Assembly: GCA_036732565.1 (NCBI GenBank)
Contig: DAINCF010000229.1
Location: 1 to 10,833 of the forward strand
Direction: 5' to 3'
Source: JAIVJN01 sp036732565
GTDB lineage: Bacteria > Acidobacteriota > Vicinamibacteria > Vicinamibacterales > UBA2999
DNA length: 10,833 bases
Below, piece after piece: positions 5,497-10,833 of this stretch. The position numbers were made by a program, and so were the translations under genes. How positions within the stretch are numbered: the first letter of the stretch is position 1; each line of letters begins with the position of its first letter. The notes below the pieces were generated by a model. That model was not told the origin of the DNA, did no database searches, and saw nothing but the letters and a program-made list of their open reading frames with translations.

Positions 5497-6111
5497 CTAA
5501 TTGTTCCTGAACGGCATCCCCATCAGCTGCAGCAGCTTCCGGGCTTCTTCGTCGGTCTTCGCGGTCGTCACGACCGAGATGTTCATGCCGCGCGACTTGT
5601 CCACCTTCAAGTAGTCGATCTCGAGGAAGATCAGCTGGTCCCGCAGGCCGAGCGTGTAGTTGCCGCGGCCGTCGAAGCCCTTCGGCGACACGCCGCGGAA
5701 GTCGCGGACGCGCGGCAGACCGATGTTCATCAGGCGATCGAGGAACTCGTACATCCGCTCCCCACGCAGGGTCACCATGGCGCCGATCGGCATCCCCTCG
5801 CGCACCTTGAACTGCGCGATCGACTTCTTGGCGCGGCGCACGGCGGCCTTCTGCCCGGTGATCTTGGCGAGCTCGTCGGCGCCGGTATCGATCACCTTGG
5901 CGTTCTGGGTGGCGTCGCCCAGGCCCATGTTGACCACCACCTTGGTGATCTTAGGCACGGCCATGATGTTCTTGTAGCCGAACTCTTTCTTCAGCGCAGG
6001 CACGACGTCGGTGAGATAGCGCGCGCGCAGGCGGGCCTTCTCGCCGCTGCCCTTCGGCTCTTCAGCGCCAGTTGTCTTGTCAGCAGCGCCAGTTTTCTTG
6101 TCAGCGCTCAT
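5497..6111 (-). CDS. rplE: 50S ribosomal protein L5 with duplicated N-terminal extension
   Basis: L5 binds 5S rRNA in the central protuberance and contacts the P-site tRNA. The core begins near residue 26 (ARLRARYLTDVVPALKKEFGYKN) and continues through IMAVPKITKVVVNMGLGDA (49-67), QKAAVRRAKKSIAQFKVREGMPIGAMVTLRG and the conserved end LLQLMGMPFRNN. Total length is 204 against the usual 178-187. The additional N-terminal 25 residues are hydrophilic and contain the doubled unit ADKKTGA / ADKTTGA from a 21-bp tandem duplication. The ATG at 6111 overlaps the rplX stop as ATGA, which argues that translation really starts there and the extension is made. No other ATG lies between it and the core. 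Confidence 0.97.
   Translation of the reverse strand: MSADKKTGAADKTTGAEEPKGSGEKARLRARYLTDVVPALKKEFGYKNIMAVPKITKVVVNMGLGDATQNAKVIDTGADELAKITGQKAAVRRAKKSIAQFKVREGMPIGAMVTLRGERMYEFLDRLMNIGLPRVRDFRGVSPKGFDGRGNYTLGLRDQLIFLEIDYLKVDKSRGMNISVVTTAKTDEEARKLLQLMGMPFRNN
6064..6105. repeat. 21-bp tandem duplication at the rplE 5' end
   Basis: Two adjacent 21-bp copies, 6064-6084 and 6085-6105, each reading agcgccagtt-k-tcttgtcagc on the plus strand. They differ only at g6074 versus t6095. The duplication is in frame and encodes ADKKTGA-ADKTTGA in the non-conserved N-terminal extension of L5. The near identity suggests a recent event or conversion. Confidence 0.9.
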
Positions 6112-6440
6112 TTGTCCACCACCGCGCCGCTCTTGCGGCCAATTCGCACCTTGCGCCCGTCGGCCAGGATCTTGTAGCCGATGCGCGTCGCCTCGTTGGT
6201 CTCGGGATCGACCAGCATCACGTTGGAGGCGTGGATGCTCCCTTCGCGCTCCACGATCCCGCCCTTGATGTTCTTCTGCGGGTTCGGGCGCGTATGACGC
6301 TTGATGATGTTCGCGCCCTCGACGATCACGCGGTTGGCGTCCGGCAGCACGCGCAGGACGCGCCCGCGCTTGCCGCGGTCCTTACCGGTCCGAATCACCA
6401 CCGTGTCGTTCTTCCGAATCGGGGTTTGCAGCTTCGCCAT
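6108..6440 (-). CDS. rplX: 50S ribosomal protein L24
   Basis: L24 is an assembly-initiator protein of the large subunit near the exit tunnel. The 110-residue product has the N-terminal KOW motif, IRKNDTVVIRTGKDRGKRGRVLRVLP (8-33), then ANRVIVEGANIIKRHTRPN and the segment GGIVEREGSIHASNVMLVDP. The start is taken as ATG at 6440, which shares one base with the rplN stop (TGATG). GAGG is 7 nt upstream. A GTG one codon earlier (6443) is also possible and would add one Met. The stop overlaps the rplE start. Confidence 0.97.
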   Translation of the reverse strand: MAKLQTPIRKNDTVVIRTGKDRGKRGRVLRVLPDANRVIVEGANIIKRHTRPNPQKNIKGGIVEREGSIHASNVMLVDPETNEATRIGYKILADGRKVRIGRKSGAVVDK

Positions 6441-6808
6441 CACAGAACCTCGGGCGCGAGCGAGATGATCTTCATGAACCGCCGCTCGCGCAGCTCGCGC
6501 GCCACTGGTCCGAACACGCGGGTGCCAATCGGCTCGTTCTGGTCGTTGATCAACACCACCGCGTTGCGATCGAAGCGGATGTAGCTGCCGTCCTTGCGCC
6601 GCTGCTCCTTGCGCACGCGGACGACGACGGCCTTCACGACCTGGCCCTTCTTGATGTTCGACTCGGGCGCCGCTTCCTTCACGTTCGCGGTGATGATGTC
6701 GCCCAGCCGCGCGTAGCGCCCGGTCGATCCACCAATCGGGTTGATCATCGATACCCGCCGCGCCCCGGAGTTGTCGGCGACGTCGAGGATCGAACGCATC
6801 TGGATCAT
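6440..6808 (-). CDS. rplN: 50S ribosomal protein L14
   Basis: L14 lies at the subunit interface and contributes to intersubunit bridges. The 122-residue product is full length and highly conserved: MIQMRSILDVADNSGARRV at the start, IKKGQVVKAVVVRVRKEQRRKDGSYIRFDRNAVVLIN (about 53-89) and GTRVFGPVARELRERRFMKIISLAPEVL at the end. The ATG at 6808 follows the rpsQ stop by 4 nt. GGAGG lies 9 nt upstream inside the last codons of rpsQ. In E. coli the spc operon begins with this gene, but here no promoter or gap separates it from rpsQ, so S10 and spc genes seem to be read together. Confidence 0.98.
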   Translation of the reverse strand: MIQMRSILDVADNSGARRVSMINPIGGSTGRYARLGDIITANVKEAAPESNIKKGQVVKAVVVRVRKEQRRKDGSYIRFDRNAVVLINDQNEPIGTRVFGPVARELRERRFMKIISLAPEVL

Positions 6809-6812
6809 CTCG

Positions 6813-7067
6813 CTATACCTCCGACGCCTTTTCGATCACCCGGGTCACCGCCCACCGCTTGCGCTTGCTCAGCGGGCGCGTCTCGGTAATCTCCACCCGA
6901 TCGCCGATCTTGGCCTCGTCACCCTCGTTGTGCGCAAGGAACGTCGACGTCCGCTTCTGCGTCTTGCCGTACACCGGGTGCTGTACCCGACGCTCGACGG
7001 AGACGACCACGCTCTTCTGCATGCGGTCGCTGACGACCACGCCCTGCAGTTCGGCCTTGTACCCCAT
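6813..7067 (-). CDS. rpsQ: 30S ribosomal protein S17
   Basis: S17 is an OB-fold 16S-rRNA-binding protein needed early in small-subunit assembly. The 84-residue product MGYKAELQGVVVSDRMQKSVVV... matches family length. It shows GVVVSDRMQKSVVVSVERRVQHPVYGK (9-35), HNEGDEAKIGDRVEITETRPLSKRKRW (46-72) and a short acidic end. The frame stays open upstream through rpmC, but homology starts at the ATG at 7067, which lies 2 nt after the rpmC stop with GGGAG further upstream. That start was therefore preferred. Confidence 0.97.
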   Translation of the reverse strand: MGYKAELQGVVVSDRMQKSVVVSVERRVQHPVYGKTQKRTSTFLAHNEGDEAKIGDRVEITETRPLSKRKRWAVTRVIEKASEV

Positions 7068-7069
7068 GG

Positions 7070-7258
7070 CTACTTCGCTTTCTCCCGAAGGATGGTCTTC
7101 ACCCGCGCGAGATCGCGGCGGACGTCGCGGACCTTGCCCGGCGCCTCGAGCTGTCCCATGGACTTCTGAATGCGCATCCGGAACAGCTGATCGTCCAGCT
7201 CTTTGACCTTGGCATCGAGCGTGTCGACGTCCAGATCCCTCAACTCCTCGGCCTTCAT
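7070..7258 (-). CDS. rpmC: 50S ribosomal protein L29
   Basis: L29 is a small helical protein at the polypeptide exit, part of the docking site for nascent-chain factors in characterised bacteria. The 62-residue product MKAEELRDLDVDTLDAKVKELDDQLFRMRIQKSMGQLEAPGKVRDVRRDLARVKTILREK is a full-length two-helix L29, with the conserved LF-x-R...Q and RRxLARxKT segments. The ATG at 7258 overlaps the rplP stop as ATGA. AGGAGAGG lies about 6 nt upstream in the last rplP codons, a strong ribosome-binding site. Confidence 0.97.
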   Translation of the reverse strand: MKAEELRDLDVDTLDAKVKELDDQLFRMRIQKSMGQLEAPGKVRDVRRDLARVKTILREKAK

Positions 7259-7680
7259 GACACCCTCTCCTGCGCAAAGCGGGCCGCGAACTTCGTCTTG
7301 ATGGGCAGCTTGGCCGCGGCCAGCTCCATCGCGCGACGGGCTTCGGTCTCGGGGACCCCTTCCATCTCGAAGAGGATCCGGCCGGGCTTGATCACCGCCA
7401 CCCAGCCTTCGGGCGCACCCTTGCCTTTACCCATACGAGTCTCTTGCGGCTTCTTCGTGATCGGCTTGTCAGGGAACACGCGCACCCAGACCTTGCCGCC
7501 GCGCTTGACCGAGCGCGTCATCGCGACGCGCGCCGCCTCGATCTGCCGATCGGTGAGCCAGCAGGGCTCGAGCGCCTTCAGCCCGTAGTCGCCGAACGAG
7601 ACATCGCTGCCCCGCCACGCCTTCCCGCGCATGCGCCCGCGCTGCTGCTTCCGGTACTTGACCTTCTTCGGCATCAACAT
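7255..7680 (-). CDS. rplP: 50S ribosomal protein L16
   Basis: L16 binds 23S rRNA close to the A-site and supports tRNA accommodation. The 141-residue product begins MLMPKKVKYRKQQRGRMRGKA, exactly the family start. It has FGDYGLKALEPCWLTDRQIEAARVAMTR (29-56), the signature stretch KVWVRVFPDKPITKKPQETRMGKGKGAPEGWVA (63-95), and RRAMELAAAKLPIKTKF near the end. The ATG at 7680 was chosen over the ATG two codons later because many L16 proteins begin ML-x-PK. Only a weak GGGA precedes it. It lies 85 nt after rpsC, across a gap with a tandem repeat. Confidence 0.98.
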   Translation of the reverse strand: MLMPKKVKYRKQQRGRMRGKAWRGSDVSFGDYGLKALEPCWLTDRQIEAARVAMTRSVKRGGKVWVRVFPDKPITKKPQETRMGKGKGAPEGWVAVIKPGRILFEMEGVPETEARRAMELAAAKLPIKTKFAARFAQERVS

Positions 7681-7719
7681 AGTCGTATCCCGCTCGCTTC
7701 GCTCGCGCGCTCGTCCTCA

Positions 7720-7759
7720 GGCTTGGAGGCTTGAAGGCCTGGAGGCGTGGAGGCCCGAG
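7720..7759. repeat. 8-bp tandem repeat in the rpsC-rplP gap
   Basis: Five consecutive 8-mers on the plus strand: ggcttgga (7720), ggcttgaa (7728), ggcctgga (7736), ggcgtgga (7744) and a degenerate ggcccgag (7752). The consensus is GGCnTGGA. It fills nearly half of the 85-nt gap (7681-7765). The rest of the gap, next to rplP, is a gctcgcttcgctcgcgcgctc stretch of low complexity. No promoter or terminator is evident. Similar runs of aggcttggaggctt occur, from memory, between genes of Acidobacteriota genomes. Confidence 0.75.
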
Positions 7760-7765
7760 GGTTCG

Positions 7766-8518
7766 CTATCGCCGATCCCCTTGCGGACGGCCGCCGCCCG
7801 GACGCTGGTCGCCACGTGGCGGACGACGATCGCGGTCGCGATCGCGATCCCGCTCGCCGCGGCCGCCGAATTCCTCGTCGCGCGCGGTGCGCGGCGTCAG
7901 ACGCTCGCCCTTGTACAACCACACCTTCACGCCAATCTGCCCGTAGGTCGTGTTGGCTTCGGCAAACCCGTAGTCGATGTCCGCGCGCAACGTCTGCAGC
8001 GGCAGCTGGCCGTGCAGATACCACTCCGAGCGCGCGATTTCGGCGCCGTTCAACCGCCCGGACACGCGGACCTTGATGCCGCGCGCGCCGAAGCGCAGCG
8101 CCGACTCCACGGCCTTGCGCATCGCCCGGCGGAACGCCACGCGCTTCTCGAGCTGCATCGCCACCGACTCGCCGATCAGTTGGGCATCCAGCTCGGGCTT
8201 CTGAATCTCCTGGATGTTGATGAAGACCTCGCGACTGGTCCGCTTCTGGATCTCCTGCTTCAACCGATCGACTTCCTGCCCCTTGCGGCCGATGATGATG
8301 CCCGGACGCGAGGTGTAGATGTCGATCTTCAGCTTGTTCGCCGCGCGCTCGATCTCCACCTTCGCGACCCCGGCGTGCTGGAAGCGTCGCTTGAGATCGC
8401 GCTTCAGCAAGAGGTCCTCGTGCAGGAGCGACGCGTAGTCCTTGTCGGCGAACCAGCGCGACTTCCAGGTCTTGTTGAACCCGATGCGGAACCCGTACGG
8501 GTGAACTTTCTGACCCAC
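7766..8518 (-). CDS. rpsC: 30S ribosomal protein S3 with Arg/Asp repeat tail
   Basis: S3 sits in the small-subunit head at the mRNA entry channel and helps unwind message. The 250-residue product begins MGQKVHPYGFRIGF. It has a KH domain with IIIGRKG (74-80), where GRKG is the RNA-binding loop, and a C-terminal domain with LGARGIKV-like FGARGIKVRVSGRLNGAEIARSEWYLHGQLPLQTLRADIDYGFAEA (143-188) and the conserved GQIGVKVWLYKGE (193-205). After residue about 218 comes a low-complexity tail, ERDRDRDRDRR then Pro/Gly/Arg-rich residues, part of which is encoded by hexamer repeats. The start is GTG at 8518 with AGGAG 7 nt upstream, 13 nt after rplV. Confidence 0.98.
   Translation of the reverse strand: MGQKVHPYGFRIGFNKTWKSRWFADKDYASLLHEDLLLKRDLKRRFQHAGVAKVEIERAANKLKIDIYTSRPGIIIGRKGQEVDRLKQEIQKRTSREVFINIQEIQKPELDAQLIGESVAMQLEKRVAFRRAMRKAVESALRFGARGIKVRVSGRLNGAEIARSEWYLHGQLPLQTLRADIDYGFAEANTTYGQIGVKVWLYKGERLTPRTARDEEFGGRGERDRDRDRDRRPPRGDQRPGGGRPQGDRR
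7827..7856. repeat. Hexamer tandem repeat encoding the S3 Arg-Asp run
   Basis: Five consecutive 6-mers, cgatcg, cggtcg, cgatcg, cgatcc, cgctcg, run from 7827 to 7856 and encode the alternating Arg-Asp/Glu stretch of the S3 tail (about residues 222-231). Such hexamer runs easily gain or lose units without shifting the frame, so tail length may vary among relatives. Confidence 0.7.
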
Positions 8519-8531
8519 GTAGCGTCTCCTG

Positions 8532-8996
8532 TTACTCGGCGGCCGCGGCCGTCTTGCCGCGCGCGCTCGACTTCTTCTCGGCCTCGGCGGCAGGCTTCGC
8601 GCCCGCCTTCCGCGACGACTTCGCCTCGCCCGCCCCGACGGCCTTCACCACCTGCGGCCGTTCGGTCACTTCGATCGTCAGATGCACGCTCCGCTTGACG
8701 ACGCGGAACGCACGCCCCATCGGCGCCGGACGCACCCGCTTCAGGGACGGCCCCTGATTGGCGTGGCACGCCGAGATATAGAGTCGATCGACCTCGCCGC
8801 CGAAGCCGGTCGCCTGCTGCGCGTTCGCCACGGCCGAACGCAACACCTTCGCGATGTCCCGCGCCACGCTCTTCTTGCTGAACTGCAGCGCGGCGAGCGC
8901 GCCGTTGACGTCCTTGCCGCGAATCAGATCCAGCACCAGCCCCGCCTTCTGCGACGAGGAGCGCACGTACTTCGCGGTCGCTTGCGCGCGAACCAT
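8532..8996 (-). CDS. rplV: 50S ribosomal protein L22 with Ala/Lys-rich tail
   Basis: L22 lines the polypeptide exit tunnel. The conserved part covers residues 1-115: AKYVRSSSQKAGLVLDLIRGKDVNGALAALQF (8-39), the helix with SAVANAQQ, and the long beta-hairpin that reaches into the tunnel, KRVRPAPMGRAFRVVKR (86-102), where family substitutions and deletions cause macrolide resistance. No deletion is seen in the hairpin. The protein has 154 residues against about 110-115. The extra C-terminal 38 are Ala, Lys, Glu and Ser (AKSSRKAGAKPAAEAEKKSSARGK), probably disordered. The ATG at 8996 is 2 nt after the rpsS stop with GGAAGGGG upstream. Confidence 0.98.
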   Translation of the reverse strand: MVRAQATAKYVRSSSQKAGLVLDLIRGKDVNGALAALQFSKKSVARDIAKVLRSAVANAQQATGFGGEVDRLYISACHANQGPSLKRVRPAPMGRAFRVVKRSVHLTIEVTERPQVVKAVGAGEAKSSRKAGAKPAAEAEKKSSARGKTAAAAE

Positions 8997-8998
8997 GG

Positions 8999-9319
8999 CT
9001 ACCCCTTCCCTCCGGCGGGCGCCGCGCCCTGGGCCGGCGACGCGGTCGCGGCCTTGTCGGACTTCGCGGCGTGGCCCTTGAACTGCCGCGTCGGGGAGAA
9101 CTCGCCGAGCTTGTGGCCCACCATGTTCTCGGTCACGTACACCGGCACGAACTTCCGGCCGTTGTGCACCGCGAGCGTGTGACCGACCATCTCCGGCAGC
9201 ACCGTGGATCGACGCGACCAGGTCTTGATGACGCGCTTCTCGTTCGAGCGATTCATCGCCTCGACCTTCTCCAGCAGCGGCGTGTCGACGAACGGGCCCT
9301 TCTTGAGCGAACGACTCAT
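8999..9319 (-). CDS. rpsS: 30S ribosomal protein S19
   Basis: S19 is a small-subunit head protein that forms bridges to the central protuberance together with S13. The conserved body is MSRSLKKGPFVDTPLLEKV (1-19), KTWSRRSTVLPEMVGHTLAVHNGRKFVPVYVTENMVGHKLGEFSPTRQFKGH (32-83). Length is 106 against about 92. The last 20 residues are Ala/Gly/Pro/Lys-rich and not conserved. The ATG at 9319 lies 2 nt after the rplB stop, with GAGG 5 nt upstream that overlaps that stop. It precedes rplV by 2 nt. Confidence 0.98.
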   Translation of the reverse strand: MSRSLKKGPFVDTPLLEKVEAMNRSNEKRVIKTWSRRSTVLPEMVGHTLAVHNGRKFVPVYVTENMVGHKLGEFSPTRQFKGHAAKSDKAATASPAQGAAPAGGKG

Positions 9320-9321
9320 AG

Positions 9322-10146
9322 CTACCTCTTTCTCCGCTGCACGATGAACTTGTCGCTCGGCTTCGTCGTGCGGGTCTTGTAACCCTTGGTCGGCACGCCC
9401 CAGGGCGTCACCGGATGGCGGCCACCCGAGGTCTTGCCTTCACCGCCGCCGAGCGGGTGATCGATCGGGTTCATCGCCACGCCGCGCACGTGCGGCTTCT
9501 TGCCCAGCCAGCGGTTGCGGCCGGCCTTGCCGATCGACACGTTCTCGTGATCGAGGTTGCCGACCTGCCCAATCGTCGCGAGGCAGTCGACCAGCACCTT
9601 GCGGATTTCACCCGACGGCATCTTCAGCGAGCAGTAGTCGCCTTCCTTGGCCACCACCTGCACGGCGGCGCCGGCGCTGCGCGCCATCTGCCCGCCCTTG
9701 CCCGGCTTCAGCTCCACGTTGTGGACCATCGTGCCTTGCGGGATGTTCTTCAGCGGCAGCGCGTTCCCCGGCAGGATGTCCACCGCGTCGCCCGAGACGA
9801 TGGTGTCGCCCACTTTCAACCCGAGCGGATGGAGGATGTAGCGCTTCTCGCCGTCGGCGTAGGTGACGAGGGCAATGCGCGCCGAGCGGTTCGGGTCGTA
9901 CTCGACCGTCGACACCTTCCCCGGGATGTTCTTCTTGTCGCGCTTGAAGTCGATGATGCGATACAGGCGCTTGTGCCCGCCGCCGCGCCACCACATCGTC
10001 ACTTCGCCGGTGTTGTTGCGGCCGCCGGACTTCTTCAGCGTCTCGGTCAGCGGCCGATGGGGCGTGACGCTCGTGATCTCGTCGAACGTCTGCACCGTCA
10101 TCTGCCGTCGACCAGGTGACGTCGGCTTGTACTTGCGAATCGGCAT
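9322..10146 (-). CDS. rplB: 50S ribosomal protein L2
   Basis: L2 is a primary 23S-rRNA-binding protein needed for subunit association and peptidyl transferase function. The 274-residue product has normal length. It begins MPIRKYKPTSPGRRQMTV, has GRNNTGEVTMWWRGGGHKRLYRIIDFKRDK (42-71), ARIALVTYADGEKRYILHP (89-107), and the C-terminal signature HVRGVAMNPIDHPLGGGEGK (219-238). His230 matches the E. coli L2 histidine (229) linked to peptidyl transferase activity. The end KTRTTKPSDKFIVQRRKR is typical. The ATG at 10146 is 7 nt after rplW, with AGGGG 5 nt upstream. Confidence 0.99.
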   Translation of the reverse strand: MPIRKYKPTSPGRRQMTVQTFDEITSVTPHRPLTETLKKSGGRNNTGEVTMWWRGGGHKRLYRIIDFKRDKKNIPGKVSTVEYDPNRSARIALVTYADGEKRYILHPLGLKVGDTIVSGDAVDILPGNALPLKNIPQGTMVHNVELKPGKGGQMARSAGAAVQVVAKEGDYCSLKMPSGEIRKVLVDCLATIGQVGNLDHENVSIGKAGRNRWLGKKPHVRGVAMNPIDHPLGGGEGKTSGGRHPVTPWGVPTKGYKTRTTKPSDKFIVQRRKR

Positions 10147-10153
10147 GACGCCC

Positions 10154-10444
10154 CTATGCCCCTTCCAGGAAGTCAGGCAGCTTCTCGCCCTCTTTGAGGG
10201 TGACGTACGCCTTCTTCCAGTCCGAACGCCGGCCGATGTACCGGCCCTGGCGCTTCAACTTGCCCTGGGTGACCGCCGTCCGCACGTCGGCGACCTTGGC
10301 GCCGAGCAGCTGCTCGATGGCGCGCTTGATGTCGATCTTGTTGGCGTCGCGCGACACCTCGAACACCACCGTGCGCCCGTCTTCGCGCAGCGTCGTGGTC
10401 TTCTCGGTGATGAGCGGACGCCGGATGACTTCGGTCAGTTTCAT
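10154..10444 (-). CDS. rplW: 50S ribosomal protein L23
   Basis: L23 binds 23S rRNA at the exit of the polypeptide tunnel and is the docking point for trigger factor and SRP. The 96-residue product MKLTEVIRRPLITEKTTTLRED... has the family start with RRPLITEKT (8-16), the central DANKIDIKRAIEQLLGAKVADVRT (33-56), and GKLKRQGRYIGRRSDWKKAYVTLKEGEKL (61-89). The frame extends upstream into rplD, but homology begins at the ATG at 10444, which overlaps the rplD stop as ATGA. rplB follows 7 nt downstream. Confidence 0.98.
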   Translation of the reverse strand: MKLTEVIRRPLITEKTTTLREDGRTVVFEVSRDANKIDIKRAIEQLLGAKVADVRTAVTQGKLKRQGRYIGRRSDWKKAYVTLKEGEKLPDFLEGA

Positions 10445-10833
10445 GACAGCACGTCCTGCAGCTTCTCGATCGCCGCACGGGTCATCACGATACGCGCCGT
10501 GTCGGCGACATCGCGCGCGGTGATGCGGTTCGAAGGCAAGAAGCGAACGCCGGCGACGTTCCGCACCGACAACGCGAACTTCTCGTCGGGATGCACATCG
10601 ACCACCAGGGCCTTGCCGCTCACCCCGAGCGACGCCAACACCGCCACCGCCGCCTTGGTCTTCACCTCGCTCGCCGCCAACGCGTCGACGATGATGAGCG
10701 CGTTGTCCTGCAGCTTGGCCTGGAGCGCCGCGCGCAGCGCGCCCTTCTCGACCTTCTTCGGCAGCTGATACGCGTAGCTGCGCGGCTGCGGCCCGAACAC
10801 GGTGCCGCCCTTCCGCCACAGCGGATTGCGGAT
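10441..10833 (-). CDS. rplD: 50S ribosomal protein L4, C-terminal part (cut by window edge)
   Basis: L4 lines the exit tunnel and, in E. coli, represses its own S10 operon. The last 130 residues are present. The frame enters the window open with IRNPLWRKGGTVFGPQPRSY, the conserved region following the tunnel loop, and continues with AYQLPKKVEKGALRAALQAKLQDNALIIVD, a central HPDEKFALSVRNVAGVRFLPSNRITARDV, and ends AIEKLQDVLS. The GTG at 10800 is inside the gene (Val of GTVFGP) and is not the start. The true start, rplC, rpsJ and any leader for L4 control lie to the right of the window. Confidence 0.97.
   Translation of the reverse strand: MRNPLWRKGGTVFGPQPRSYAYQLPKKVEKGALRAALQAKLQDNALIIVDALAASEVKTKAAVAVLASLGVSGKALVVDVHPDEKFALSVRNVAGVRFLPSNRITARDVADTARIVMTRAAIEKLQDVLS

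Noticed and set aside
7720..7759. CRISPR-like array
   Set aside because: Units of 8 bp are directly adjacent with no spacers and no cas genes are present.
10445..10819. Open frame extending rplW upstream to 221 codons
   Set aside because: The extension is the out-of-frame shadow of rplD. L23 homology starts at the ATG at 10444.

Overview
This window is an almost uninterrupted stretch of a bacterial S10-spc ribosomal-protein cluster. All 22 genes lie on the minus strand, so transcription runs from right to left. DNA is GC-rich. The gene order, the short zinc-ribbon S14, the L30 gene and the secY-adk-map ending are those of a free-living bacterium. Dispersed-repeat-like palindromes in the gaps, and a short foreign-looking peptide at the left edge, remind me of Acidobacteriota (Vicinamibacteria-like) genomes. 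That placement is an inference from memory and only moderately secure.

In transcription order the genes are: 3' part of rplD (10833-10441), rplW, rplB, rpsS, rplV, rpsC, rplP, rpmC, rpsQ, rplN, rplX, rplE, rpsN, rpsH, rplF, rplR, rpsE, rpmD, rplO, secY, adk and the 5' part of map (232 to about 56). The first nine complete the S10 section and rplN to secY is the spc section. They encode proteins of the large and small ribosomal subunits, the core of the Sec translocon, adenylate kinase, and the start of methionine aminopeptidase, which trims nascent chains at the ribosome. Most neighbours overlap by 1-4 nt or are 1-24 nt apart, which fits one polycistronic message with translational coupling. 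No promoter or rho-independent terminator is visible; the operon starts to the right of the window and would continue to the left.

The gene content is ordinary and I see no new system. What stands out is how the cluster is punctuated. Five junctions are loosened to 55-101 nt (rpsC|rplP, rpsN|rpsH, rplR|rpsE, rpsE|rpmD, rpmD|rplO), and each carries an inverted or tandem repeat. Two C-terminal tails (L15 and adenylate kinase) are encoded by similar palindromic DNA, and L5 has an N-terminal extension made by a 21-bp duplication. This suggests small repeats have entered an essential operon at gaps and tolerant protein ends.

The left edge looks chimeric. Similarity to methionine aminopeptidase stops abruptly near position 55, and positions 3-53 instead read on the plus strand as part of an unrelated protein. 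This is probably an assembly join or a contig-end artefact, less likely a real rearrangement.
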